Shown: in pieces, positions 10,588 through 21,269 of the stretch | Numbering within the stretch: position 1 is the stretch's first letter | Layout of the letters: each line of letters starts with the position of its first letter | DNA from: Mesocentrotus franciscanus | Taxonomy: Eukaryota; Echinodermata; Echinoidea; Camarodonta; Strongylocentrotidae | Length of the DNA stretch: 64,000 nucleotides | Assembly: GCA_037976565.1 (NCBI GenBank) | Contig: CP137672.1 | Span: 20,298,335-20,362,334 of the forward strand | Direction of reading: 5' to 3' | Translations under genes and position numbers: made by a program | Notes under the pieces: model-generated | Told to the model about the DNA's origin: nothing | What the model saw: the letters and a program-made list of their open reading frames with translations, nothing else | Database searches by the model: none

Positions 10588-11310
10588 TTTTTCAAGTATC
10601 CCAAAAGTGCCCCTTTTCACATAGGAAAAATACCCCCTTTTACTTCTGATAAGTACCCGTTTTCCTTTGTAATAAGCGCCCCCTTTTATCTTGACACGTG
10701 CCCCTTTTTTCTTTCTAATAAGTGCCCTTTTCCTTTTTGATTAATGCCCCCCTTTTCAATATGAGCACTTTCTCCTTCTCATAAATGCCCCCTTCTCACA
10801 CCTATTTTAAATGCCTCTATTTAAATCTAATAGGTGCCCATTTTCATTTGTATTAATTGCCCCTTTCCATTCTCATACGTGCACTTATTCATCTCAGGCG
10901 AGTGCCCCTTACCACCTCTGTTAAGTGCCCAATTACCTCTTCTAATTGCCTCTTTTCAAATCTGGGAGGTGCCCCTTTTACTTTGACAAGTGCCTATTTT
11001 CCTTGGTATGCCCTCTTTTCATTCTTATACGTGCCCCCTTTCATATCTAGTGAGTGACTCTATCCAAATTTGAGAGGATCCCCCTTTTGATTTTGTAGTA
11101 AGTGCCCCTTTTCCATTCTCATAAGTGACTTTCTGAATCTCTGGTGAGTGCCCCTTCTCAGGTGCGAGAAGTGCCCAATTTTCACCTCTGATAATTGCAA
11201 TTTTTACTTTGAGAAGTTCTCCTTTTACTTTCTAGTAATTATTGTCCGTTTTTTCCTTTGCAAATATGCGCCCTTTTCCTTTCACCATAAAATGTGCCCC
11301 TAGTTTAAAG
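10588..11310. repeat. Degenerate GTGCCCC minisatellite upstream of TRIM A
   Basis: Dozens of imperfect 22-30-bp units of the type AAGTGCCCCTTTTC plus an ATTCTCATA-like spacer. Homologous arrays precede TRIM B (28712-29398) and TRIM C (42050-42757) at similar distances. Frames through it are proline/leucine-rich and repeat-driven, so none was called. Confidence 0.8.
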
Positions 11311-12900
11311 CGCCTAACAGCAACTTTTTCTTTAATTTTCTCTGAAGCTCATTCGCTACGCTGACTCAAATTTTGAGTTGATTCAATTATTTTTCTTATT
11401 AAAGGTCTTTTCAGTCTTTCATGATTAGAATGTGACATCAGGATTGTTTTAATCTCTTTATAAGATCTACTTTTTCGCACTGCGATCTCACAAATCTTAA
11501 AAATTTGCTTGCTCGCAAAAAAATATTCAGATCATCACACCCAACTGCAAAGTATGATGCTTAATCAGTATCTTGGACCATGTAAAGAGAGAAAAAAATA
11601 TTGAAATCATGTCAAAAAGTGGTGCATATGTGCTTTGAGGTTTCCCTTTGTAAGTGCCCCTTTTTCCAGAATGTGCCCCCCCCCCCAAAAAAAAACTTTC
11701 AAAGACGCTCCGCGGCCCCTGCCCAAAAGTGTTGTAAATAGCCTTCCAAGTGCTAAAAAGAGCACTTTAGTTTTTAAAGTGTACAATGATGTATATACAG
11801 CGTGGATTTATTCAAATCCGCTTAGAATTATACATTTAGATTAAATCGTGAGCATAAAATTAAATGATATATGTGCAAGGGAGGGGGCAGATTAAAGTTT
11901 ATCAGTTGAAATAAGTTTCTTTCGTTGCTATTTGCCCCCTAAATTTCATAACGAAGAAAATATATATCCTCCAGTTTAAATGCATGAGCGTATGAGCGAC
12001 ATAAACATGAATATTCAAAATTGGGTAATTTTCGACATTTAAAAAAGAAACAATGTTTATTTTGTACTTCGTGGTTCACTCAAACTAATGGGGATACATT
12101 TTCCACCTTCCCATTGCCATGGAATGACGTCTACCTTGAGCACTCCACCCCCACCCCAATAAAAAACCCAAAATACGTTTTGTCTGTTTTTTATTTATTT
12201 ATTCTTTTTGGCAATAAGGGAACTATAATTATAAAACTATTTACATGGTCATCAGGTAGCTACTATAGGTTAAAAGGGCGTCCGATGTGGTCAATGAAAG
12301 AAAATTAATTAAAATGCTTACATTTGCATGGAATTTTCAGAGTAAAAAGTACATATACAACAAGTATGTTAAATTGAAAGATTATGTTATGAAATCAAAT
12401 GCTCGAGATTTCCTTTCCGTAAGTGCCGGTGAACTTGAATGAATGGTGGTACATGCTGTAGACGTAATGAGCTTGAATGTCCTATACGCTAAATTGAATA
12501 GCCGAAGTACAATTTTTAGGGACAACCTCCGACGAAAATGATGTTTGCTCTAAATAGGTCGGTCTATTAACATATTCAAATTTTATGTACTATACTTTTT
12601 AAACAAAGGTTGTTCTTGACAACCCGAAAGCTTGCCATAGGCTTGTCCGCCATAGCAACAAGTAATGTATGCAGACTGGATTCCAAGTATTGTAGTTCAT
12701 TCCTTGATAACAGGTTTATTAAATAACTCGGCTCTATGTCCGCAGGAAAGAAACATCCATGCATTTGCTTATGTTAGTAAACCGGGCTATTTAATGCACG
12801 TTTTATCACGTTGACTGAAAACACTTCAAAATTGACCTGGAAAACCTATATTTTTCCATGGTTTTTCTATTTTACATCATATTTGTTTTTTGTTCTCTCT
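11311..12900. other. Conserved upstream block of TRIM A, no gene seen
   Basis: Non-coding by eye, with a C-run and A-run near 11677-11695. It aligns with 29399-30905 in unit B and 42758-44445 in unit C, including AAAAGAGCACTTTAGTTTTT and GACAACCTCCGACGAAAATG. No TATA box or start site can be fixed from sequence alone. Confidence 0.5.
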
Positions 12901-12905
12901 TTCAG

Positions 12906-13000
12906 TGAGGGATCTGAAGCATGCAACCACCCGTTTCTACGAGCGATGAACAGTGAAATGAGATTTTCTTTAACTCGTCGCTTCTCAGCAACTCCTAGTT
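12906..13000 (+). other. Possible 5' untranslated exon of TRIM A
   Basis: A strong acceptor (pyrimidine tract, then TTCAG at 12901-12905) opens the block TGAGGGATCTGAAGCATGC. A weak donor, GTAACT, follows at 13001. The block is kept in units B (near 30934-31020) and C (near 44448-44535). A second acceptor-like TTGTACAG lies just before each TRIM ATG, so an intron of about 275 bp is plausible. The donors are poor and no transcript evidence is available. Confidence 0.3.
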
Positions 13001-13277
13001 GTAACTAGATAGACGATATTGTACAGGTTGATGTTAGAACTTTGATGGCGTGAATTCTCAGCCAAACCCATTCCCTCCTCAATTCGTTTTTGTATTGTAT
13101 AATTTACATTGCCAGATCATTTGATGTATAGTATACTTTCTTAAAGAGATAATGAAGTGAAGTGAAATTTCTGTTTTAATGTTTTGTGAACTTCTTTATT
13201 TACATGTACTGTACCATGATTAAGACACGATTGTTTGGGAGATTTATATTTGTCTCGTGTTTTGACATTGTACAGTA

Positions 13278-15140
13278 ATGGCGTCGCTTGAACGCACCCT
13301 TTCACGCACTTTGGAGTGTCCTATTTGCTTGGAATTACTCAGTGATCCAAAACAGTTATCATGTTCGCATACATTTTGTAAAAGATGTCTAGACAATATG
13401 CTAGAATGCTCTTGTCAAATTGAAACGGTCAATTCTCTGACGTGTCCGATATGTCGAAGCGTAACAGATGTCAAGCATGGCGATGTGATGAATCTAAATA
13501 CAAGTGTTCCTCTTAAGTCTCTGGTTGAGGATCTTAGAAACACCCAGCAGCTCTGTGACTGTGAGCTGTGCCAAACGGGTTCAAAGGCGGTGCATTTCTG
13601 CCAGGAATGCGGGAAGAACATGTGTAACGAGTGTCTGGAGAATCACAACAAATGGCCAACCAACCTCAAGCATACAGTCGTATTCGTGAAAGATATTCAA
13701 GAGCAAGATCGTAGGAAGGTCAGCAATGAGCACTACTGCCAGGAGCACGACGCATCGGACGGAGAGCAGAATATCTGCTCCGACGTCTGCCTTACTTGCA
13801 ACAAGTTCATCTGCATGAGATGCCGCATGCTGTTGCACGAGAAGGAAGGCCACACTGTTGTAAGTGCCGTAGAATACAAAGATTATTTCCAGAGGAAAGT
13901 CAAAATATTGCAAGCATTAGGTGAGGAGAAAGCCGCAACCATCAAGACCCATCTGGCTGTTATTGAGAGTCAGATGAAGCGCGCTACTGATCACATTGCC
14001 GGAATATGTGATGAGATCGTCAAGGTGTATGTAGAATCAGCCATGAAGTTAAGTGAGAGTCAATCAGCATTATTAGATCAGGTTCATGCCCAAAAAGGAC
14101 CACTGTGCCTACGTTTGCAGAAAATGAAGGGCGATCATGAAAGGTTGGTTGCTAGTCTAAAAAGTGCGAGTGTGTTGTTGGGCAGCAGCTTGGAGGCTCC
14201 TCTGAGTGGAGATGTCATTGCTATTCGTGATTCACTGTCTGGTAAGCTTCAAAGTCTGATAGATCGGGAGGATCCGGACGACCAGCTTGTTACTGATGTG
14301 GGTGATCGGGCAGAGGAGTTGTTATTTACACCAGGCCAACAAGATCCCTTGAGCATCGGGGATTTCTGTGTAAAGTATAAAATCGTCCGTAGTGTGAAAC
14401 TCTCAGGTCGAATGAACTCCTTGGCTTCTTCGGTCGATGGTCGAATGGCAGTAGGGTATTGTGGAGGAGGGATCGAGTTCGTATCTGAGAATGGGCAAGT
14501 CCAGCAGAAAGTCCTCAACGATGTCAAGATTCTTGGAGTAAGATTCCTCTCTGATGGCGGGTACGTTGTCCTTGATGTTAGCAACACCATCACCACGTAC
14601 TCACCCGAGTGTGTGAAGTCAGATGCAAATTTTGCGACACTGGGTTCCGAAGAAGGCGGGGTCGGAAGCCTAGCTGTATGCAGTATCGATCAGATCTATG
14701 TCGGCTACTGCAAAGCAAAGAAGATCCAAGCGTTTCGACCAGGAGGTGGAACTGCTATCAGGGAGATGCAGTGCAATGGTTTCGAACCAGCGCAGATTAC
14801 TTGTCTCGATGACTCCCTGATCATCAGCTATTGCACTACAACGAAGATACTAAGTCTTGGTCCAGAATTCGTTAAGAAACACAAAGTAAAGAGATCGAAC
14901 GCTTCTCCATACAGTACCGTAACTCAAGACAACTCCATTCTTATCGCATGGGTCAATCATGACCAAGGGTTGCTCACTATCGAAAAGTTCACTAAGAGAT
15001 TGAAGCCGGTGAAGACTCTCTTGTCGGACTACAAGATTGAGAAGTCTGACATGAATTGGTATTCCCTCCAGGTTTTCACATCTGGAGGAGTTGCTTTCTG
15101 TACTTCAAACAGACTCTACATATGGGCATGTCCACCATAA
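13278..15140 (+). CDS. TRIM-type E3 ubiquitin ligase, copy A (RING, two B-boxes, coiled coil, propeller-like C-terminus)
   Basis: A single open reading frame of 620 codons. The RING finger is C3HC4: Cys14, Cys17, Cys29, His31, Cys34, Cys37, Cys56, Cys59. B-box 1 covers about 93-132 (C95-x2-C98, C108-x2-C111, C116-x2-C119, His123/His132). B-box 2 covers 154-192 (C154-x2-H157, C171-x2-C174, C179-x2-C182, H187, H192). Residues about 205-345 are helical and charged, as a TRIM coiled coil should be. The C-terminal part from about 365 has repeated short beta-type segments ending LYIWACPP, resembling the NHL/WD-like propellers of TRIM2/3/56 proteins. RING proteins of this plan transfer ubiquitin to bound targets; the target here is unknown. 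The start has A/G at -3 and G at +4 and lies 2 bases after an acceptor-like CAG. Compared with copies B and C, the linker before B-box 2 lacks FVFG, and a stretch near residues 535-555 is divergent. Confidence 0.92.
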   Translation: MASLERTLSRTLECPICLELLSDPKQLSCSHTFCKRCLDNMLECSCQIETVNSLTCPICRSVTDVKHGDVMNLNTSVPLKSLVEDLRNTQQLCDCELCQTGSKAVHFCQECGKNMCNECLENHNKWPTNLKHTVVFVKDIQEQDRRKVSNEHYCQEHDASDGEQNICSDVCLTCNKFICMRCRMLLHEKEGHTVVSAVEYKDYFQRKVKILQALGEEKAATIKTHLAVIESQMKRATDHIAGICDEIVKVYVESAMKLSESQSALLDQVHAQKGPLCLRLQKMKGDHERLVASLKSASVLLGSSLEAPLSGDVIAIRDSLSGKLQSLIDREDPDDQLVTDVGDRAEELLFTPGQQDPLSIGDFCVKYKIVRSVKLSGRMNSLASSVDGRMAVGYCGGGIEFVSENGQVQQKVLNDVKILGVRFLSDGGYVVLDVSNTITTYSPECVKSDANFATLGSEEGGVGSLAVCSIDQIYVGYCKAKKIQAFRPGGGTAIREMQCNGFEPAQITCLDDSLIISYCTTTKILSLGPEFVKKHKVKRSNASPYSTVTQDNSILIAWVNHDQGLLTIEKFTKRLKPVKTLLSDYKIEKSDMNWYSLQVFTSGGVAFCTSNRLYIWACPP

Positions 15141-15251
15141 TGGGAAAATGCTTGCAAATGTTCATTCGATTGTAATGATTTGAACTACTTCCGGGTATTC
15201 CTATTTGGAGGAATTGTTTAGGTGATTATAATCTAATGATAATATATTAGT

Positions 15252-15257
15252 AATAAA
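15252..15257 (+). terminator. Candidate polyadenylation signal of TRIM A
   Basis: AATAAA, 112 bases after the stop codon. The aligned sites in units B and C have lost the hexamer (AATAGTTATAA and AATAGTAATAATT). Confidence 0.5.
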
Positions 15258-15317
15258 GTTTGTTTGACAAGAGAAGTTTCATCAGCATCAATGCTGTTCT
15301 TCCTAAGGGCCATGCAA

Positions 15318-15434
15318 TCATGAGTACCTCAGCAATTGCCAGGTATCCATTTACACCTGGGTCGAGAATGGAAAATGCGGGTAAACATCTTGATCCAAGA
15401 ATGTAAGCACCCAGCGAGGATCTAACCCCGGACA
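15318..15434 (-). repeat. SINE fragment, minus strand (shared by all three units)
   Basis: Read in reverse it contains TTCTCGACCCAGGTGTAAAT and an ACCTGGCAATTGCTGAGGTA stretch, the body of the tRNA-derived SINE seen at 20498. Matching copies at 33530-33648 and 46858-46970 show the insertion preceded the duplication. Confidence 0.75.
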
Positions 15435-15439
15435 TCTCC

Positions 15440-15922
15440 TAAATATTATGAACAAAAAGCAACAACAAACTATATTGTCGCAACGCATGGTCCAAAAGAC
15501 CCCTACATAAGTATGAACGGTTAACAAAATTTCCCAGAAGAGCAACATACATTGCATCTAGAAAGTCATGGGAAACCCCTTCTCAACAAAAGCTTTATAA
15601 GCTCCAATGGCTTGTCTTGTTTTAAATGCGTCAATTCCAGTGTTCCTCTTGTGTTGGCCTCTTAGTATGTTTCAGTTGATGACGTTGAAGTAATGTTAAC
15701 CAGTTAACCCGTTAATCTGTCCAAGTTGTCAAAGTCGTAAGCCTTAACGCTGAATTTGCCCTGCTCCAACCCGTTGCTTGAATGATTTCGCGATGAACCT
15801 CATGCGCATGCTCTGTTGTTTTTAACCAGTAACTTGGACGACGATCGAATATGATGTCACGCTTCAGTACTCGATATAGCCCTTCCTCTTTGTTTTATAT
15901 TGTAATGCTAATTGAAGTTATA
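15440..15922. other. 3' flank of TRIM A, nothing recognised
   Basis: Shared with 46980-47360 and in part with 33650-33828. No open frame or RNA signature was supported. Confidence 0.5.
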
Positions 15923-16456
15923 CCCCAGTCACAACGTCACACCGACTCAAGGCGGACTCCAGACCGACCGGTTCGTGGTAATTGGGATTAATCTCATTTC
16001 TTGTTCAGTCTATTATTGGTCTGGTGTCGGCCTTGTTTTGGTGTGACGGAGGTCTAAGACACACCGACTCAATACGGACTCCAGACCGACTGGTTCGGGG
16101 TCATTGGGAATTTTGGGATTAATCAATCTCTTTTCTTGTTCCGTCTGATGTTGATCTGGTGTCAGTCTCGTTGGTGTGACAAGGGTAATACATACAAATA
16201 GACTGTTCAAAAATTTCATTAACCCTAATTGCCAAACATCTAGTCTGAAATCGTTTTGGTGTTGGTTTGGTGGTGTGACAGAGTTAGACATATAAGTCGC
16301 ATTGCCCAACCGACTTAACACTGATTTCATATCGACTCAAGACCGACTCTGAACCGACCGATTCTTGGCCATTGACGGCAATCCTGATAATACCTCAGTC
16401 ACATCGCAAAGCCGACTCCAGACCGATTCCAGACCGACCCATTCCCAGCCAGTTGG
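15923..16456. repeat. Array of palindromic GTCACACCGACTC elements (unit A)
   Basis: Repeating halves GTCACACCGACTCAA, GGACTCCAGACCGACCGGTT and, inverted, GGTCTGGTGTCGGTCTCGTT then GTGTGAC, with TTGGGATTAATCTCATTTC between. Each 100-130-bp unit can fold on itself. Remnants continue at 17084-17200. Equivalent arrays are at 33829-34880 and 47364-47705. Confidence 0.75.
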
Positions 16457-16707
16457 TGCAATGTATTTGTTTTTGTTTTTAAAGCTTTGATACTATATTC
16501 ATAATTTTTTTTTAATAAGGAAGAAGGAAGGAAAATGAGAGTGTCATGAGTGTCATAACATGTTGATTGGACGCCACAAGGCTCTTTCTTTTCTCTTGTT
16601 TTGTTGGTGTTTGTGTTTGTATTTTCTCTTTCTTATATATGTTTGTCTGTCTATTACATAGGTTCCAATTAATGGGTGTTAGATGCTTTTCTTCTCATGA
16701 CATGTGT

Positions 16708-17083
16708 CAATATGTCAATTTGAAATGATATCTTAAAATACACTGCAATGTTGTTGAATTGTTCAAATGAGTCGTATGTTATGTAGCTTTCAATTATAGT
16801 ATGTAATTATCAATCCTTGTTGAATGTTTATTAAATATTTATTTGTAACACCTGTGAATGATGGAACTAAAATACCACGATAAAAAAGTGATATATTCAA
16901 TATGTCAATTTGAAATGATATCTTAAAATACACTGCAATGTTGTTGAATTGTTCAAATGAGTCGTATGTTATGTAGCTTTCAATTATAGTATGTAATTAT
17001 CAATCCTTGTTGAATGTTTATTGAATATTTATTTGTAACACCTGTGAATGATGGAACTAAAATACCACGATAAAAAAGTGATT
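16708..17083. repeat. 190-bp tandem duplication
   Basis: Bases from CAATATGTCAATTTG at 16708 are repeated from 16898, with one obvious substitution (TTAAATATTT versus TTGAATATTT). It interrupts the palindrome array and is absent from units B and C. Confidence 0.9.
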
Positions 17084-17200
17084 GTTTGTTCGGTCTATTA
17101 GCCGTCTGTGTCGGGCTCGTTGGTGTGATTGTGGTATCATGTCATTTATTATTCGGTCTATTGTCTGTCTGTTGTCAGTCCAATCGGTGTGGCTGATGTA

Positions 17201-17967
17201 TATATTTCTAAACTCGTGCTATTCTGTATATATTTTGTTAGTACTTTGTAACATATTCAGAAGAATACAATATTAACAGTTTGAAAACACTTATCTTTAA
17301 CTAAACTAAATAGTATTAAGCAGTGGCTATCTAGAACAGAGAAAAAAGGGAGTAGGACGTGCATGGTGCCGAAGACAATTATCGATCTGGGGCGGTCTGG
17401 GGGCGGTCTCCTCTCTGAATATTTTAAAATTGACTTACAATCTTCTGGTTTATGGGACTGAAATCTACGTTTGGTAATCATGTATATTATGCTTTGTAAA
17501 ATTAAAAATGATTTAAAATCTTTATTCACTTAATTTTGTACATAAAGTAGGTTGTTTGGGTTTCAGGACCTGATAATCAATTTTGATATTCATGTATCTA
17601 TATTTCTTTCACTTCCGTTCATTCGATTATTCTAATCTGATTTATGTTCACTATGCATGGCACCTGCGTAGATGACATTTTGTGTTGTTGGTTATGTAAA
17701 TTGTATTAACTGTACTTTTATTTGTGTAGTCATCATATTGTCGATCAGAGAACAGATATTGATTTATGTTATAACAAGATGAGCGGGTATGTGCATATTG
17801 TTGTGTTAAGAATAGAACTTGTAGCTAAACTTTGCCTCAATTGGGCCACTGTTTCGAAGGATTTAACCAGGAAGCGATGTAATGAAATGCGCTCATAGTT
17901 AAATACATGAATTTATTCTCGATGTTAAGACATATTAATAGTTGAATTTATCGTCATCGTGAAGAAG
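17201..17967. other. AT-rich unit tail, no gene seen
   Basis: Aligned with 34885-35130/36190-36600 of unit B and 47706-48740 of unit C. No recognised coding or RNA feature. Confidence 0.5.
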
Positions 17968-20485
17968 ATTATGAAATTTGTCATCATTAACATCTACACC
18001 CCTTTTATCGAGTTTTTACCTAAGTATCGATAATGAAAGCATTTATCTTGAGAGATTAGGTTATATTGCTTCAGCTGTTGCTGAGTTGGATACCACTAGT
18101 GTCTTTATAGCTGGTGACTGGAATGCTGACATTTCTGATCATCTATCACTTTTTGCAAATCATTTGAAGGCCTTTTGTAGTGACAATAATCATATTTTGT
18201 CAAGTCTTGAATTTATACCGGTTGATAATTATACGTATGTAAGTGAATCCTGGCATACTACGTTTTGGTTGGATCACTGCATTAGTACAGCAGCTGCTCA
18301 TGCTTCTATCGAGGTCATTCAGATAAAATACCAGTTTGCTACATCAGATCATATTCCATTTGGTATATCAATTTATTTAGGACACCTGCCTAGTCACATG
18401 GGCACAGGATCAACTAATGTTTGAAAAAGAAAGTTGGATTGGGCAAAGATTGATGGTAGTCTCAAAGGTGAAATCACAGTCAGACTGAGTTCTTGTTAAG
18501 TCAAGTTAACTTGGATTCTGATGCATTTTTATGTAGAGATTCTAATTGTACAAACAGTGGTCACGTTGGGGACTTATGTACATTGTATAACAGGATTGTA
18601 GATTGTTTATGTGCAGCAAATGATCATTTGTATAAAGCGTAAGAGTATTTTGCATAAAATTAGACCTGGCTGGAATGAACAAGTCGCAGAGCTTCACTCA
18701 CAGGCTCGAGAGCCCCTTTTGCGTTGGGTGGAGGCTGGTAAAATCAAATAAGGCCCTCTATTTGAGATGAAGAATAGAGCTAACGCTCGATTTAAATATG
18801 CTTTACGTTTTGTTAAAAATAACGAGGACTCTATGCGTGCAGATTCTAGTAGTGCTAGTAGACTGCAGAATCACAGTTATCAGGAATTTTGGAAAGAAAT
18901 TAGATGCATGAATAAAAATAAATCACCTTCACCTACTAAGATTGAATGTGTCACAGGAAATGCTGAAATATGTGAGCTGTGGAAAAAAGCATTATAGAGA
19001 ATTGCTTAATTGTGTCAGAAGTCAAGCGTGTGAAGTTAATAGTGTTTCTTTTCATGATGACATGATTGTTGCCCCGGAGGAAATTAAAGAAGCTATCAAG
19101 CAGTTAGACGACAATAAGTCATATGGTATAGATACTATAACTGCAGATCATTTGAAGTATATGCAAGTTTAAAATTGTTGTCTCTACTTTCTGTATGTTT
19201 TTTTTTTTGGTTTTCTTATTCATGGTATTTTGCCAGATAGTATGATATATGTCATCTTGGTTCCAGTATCAAAATAAAAAAAGCTGGTCGCATTGCTAGT
19301 AAGGACAATTATAGAGCAATTGCATTGGCCAGTGTTCTTTCTAAAGTATTGGAGAAATTATTATTGTCTAGGTTAGAACTATATATTTCTATGAATGATA
19401 ATCAGTTTGGCTGTAAAGCAAAGCATGGAACTGATATGTGTATTTTTGTTATAAAAAGATAATTGCTAGTTATCCTAGGAGAAACTCCTCTATTTAATTG
19501 TTTGTCATTCTTGATGCCTCCAAAGCATTTGATAGAGTGAATAATGGATTTTTATTCGAGGAAATGAGTAACAGGGGCATTCCCCCTTATTAGATTAGAA
19601 TATTGATATATTGGTATGGTCACCAGACTATGATGGTGGGATGAAGTAACTGCCTTTCTGGCACCTTTCATGTTGGTAATGGTGGTCGGCAAAGAGGTAT
19701 ATTGTCTCCATACTTATTTAATTTGTATATGGATGATTTATCTGTGAAATTGAATAACTGTGGTACTGGCTGTTTTGTTGGTGGTACCAAAGTTAATCAT
19801 TTAATGTATGCTGATGATCTTGTTATTTTACTCCATTACCTGCAGGCTCACAGAGCTTGCTAAATGTTTGTTCTCAGTTTGGTAAAGACAATGATGTTAA
19901 ATATAATGCGAAAAAGGGTCACGTTATGATTGTGAATTGTTAAGAACATTGTAAGTTGGTAATTCCAGATTTTTATTTGTGTAGTGCTAAACTTGATGTT
20001 TGCAAAGAGGCCAAGTACCTAGGTCATTATTTTACTGAGGACCTGTGTGGTGATAGATATATTTATAGACAGTGTCGTAAAATTTATGGACATTGTGCAG
20101 AAAGTTTCATAATTATGTGCTCTCGTAAAGTTAAGGTTGAAGTATTTCGAGTTTATTGTACACCGTAATATACTGCACATCTTAGAAGTAGGTATACAAA
20201 GAGCAGTATAAAAAGCTCATGGTTGCCTATAATGATGCTATGAGGATGCTCTTACGAATACCTAGGCACTATAGTGCAAGTGAAATGTTTGCAGATGTGA
20301 ATATACCTTTATGTCAAGCTGTTGTAAGAAATCTAATTTTCAAGTTTATTCAGAGAATTGACACTTCAGCAAATATGATTGTTAAAATTTTGGTAAACCC
20401 ATTGCAAAGCAGTACAAGGTTCACCTCAGACTTGTGGAAGTTCTGGTTCAGTAGCTTATTGTCACAGTTGGCAGAGGTTGATTAA
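17968..20485 (+). pseudogene. Decayed non-LTR retrotransposon (LINE) ORF2, 5' truncated
   Basis: Several frames must be combined. The APE-type endonuclease half shows FVIINIYTP near 17971, GDWN near 18114 and a terminal SDHIPF motif near 18343-18360. Reverse transcriptase pieces follow: NYRAIALASVLSKVLEKLL (about 19309), FDRV-like text near 19530, RGILSPYLFNLYMDDLS (about 19697) and the catalytic YADD at 19807-19818. A thumb/C-terminal region ends with RMLLRIPRHYSASEMF and a stop at 20485. Stops and frameshifts make it dead. It reverse-transcribed its own RNA at nicked target DNA when active. The flanks match unit C near 48740, which has no LINE there. Confidence 0.85.
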
Positions 20486-20487
20486 AA

Positions 20488-20757
20488 TAGTTTAGAAGTG
20501 TCGTAGTCGAGTGGTTTAAGCACTTGACTTGAAATTCAAAGGTCGTGGTTCGATCCCCGATACGGCACTAATGTCGTTTGGCAAGGCATTAATCAGCATT
20601 TGCCACACTCGACCCAGGTGAGGTAAATGGGTACCTGGCAGGAGTTAATTCCTTGAAATGCTAGAGCGCTGTAATGGCAGCTAGTCTAAAGTTGGGGTAA
20701 TAATTAATGCGCCTCGGAATACAATTTCTAGATAGACGGCACTATTGAAATGCGGCG
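20488..20757 (+). repeat. Full-length tRNA-derived SINE
   Basis: The head folds like a tRNA: the acceptor arms GTGTCGTA (20498-20505) and TACGGCAC (20561-20568) pair, the A box is AGTCGAGTGG and the B box is GGTTCGATCCC. The anticodon loop reads CTTGAAA (UGA, serine-like). The body contains GTTTGGCAAGGCATTAATC, CACTCGACCCAGGTGAGGT and AAATGGGTACCTGGCAGGAG. It lies directly behind the LINE end. Confidence 0.88.
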
Positions 20758-20767
20758 ATGGTGATGG

Positions 20768-20799
<32 letters not shown>

Positions 20800-20860
20800 T
20801 TGACAACGATGGCGATGGTGATGTTGATGATGGTAAGGGTAATTATCTTGCACAAAAAAC
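20758..20860. repeat. GATG minisatellite segment
   Basis: GATGATGATG run followed by ACAACGATGGCGATGGTGAT. The same segment with its right flank recurs at 22160-22283. Confidence 0.85.
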
Positions 20861-20897
20861 ACGTTGATATAGACAAAATCAAGATGGATCATACAGC

Positions 20898-21077
20898 GTT
20901 TGGCAAGGCATTAATCAGCATTTGCCACACTCGACCCAGGTGAGGTAAATGGGTACCTGGCAGGAGTTAATTCCTTGAAATGCTAGAGCGCTGTAATGGC
21001 AGCTAGTCTAAAGTTGGGGTAATAATTAATGCGCCTCGGAATACAATTTCTAGATAGACGGCACTATTGAAATGCCT
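20898..21077 (+). repeat. Second copy of the SINE body, head missing
   Basis: Practically identical to 20576-20755, from GTTTGGCAAGGCATTAATC to GACGGCACTATTGAAATG. It is joined at its left to microsatellite flank sequence rather than to a tRNA head. Confidence 0.9.
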
Positions 21078-21269
21078 ATAATTATTATTACACACCTGTA
21101 TTATTATTATTATTTTATTTCTCTTATATTTATATATATGTGTTCCCCTCTTATTTTTGTTCATTGTTTATATCTACCTGAAAATATGGACCTCTGCTCT
21201 TGCAGCTGAGTCTGGAATAAAGTCTTGAATTGAATTGTGAATACAAGTGTACAAATAGATAACGAAAAT

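Noticed and set aside
10588..11310. CRISPR-like array
   Set aside because: Units are degenerate and have no constant repeat with unique spacers; the sequence is eukaryotic.
13415..14596. Antisense frames across the TRIM genes
   Set aside because: Shadows of a conserved coding sequence; similar antisense frames occur in all three copies only because the sense strand is conserved.
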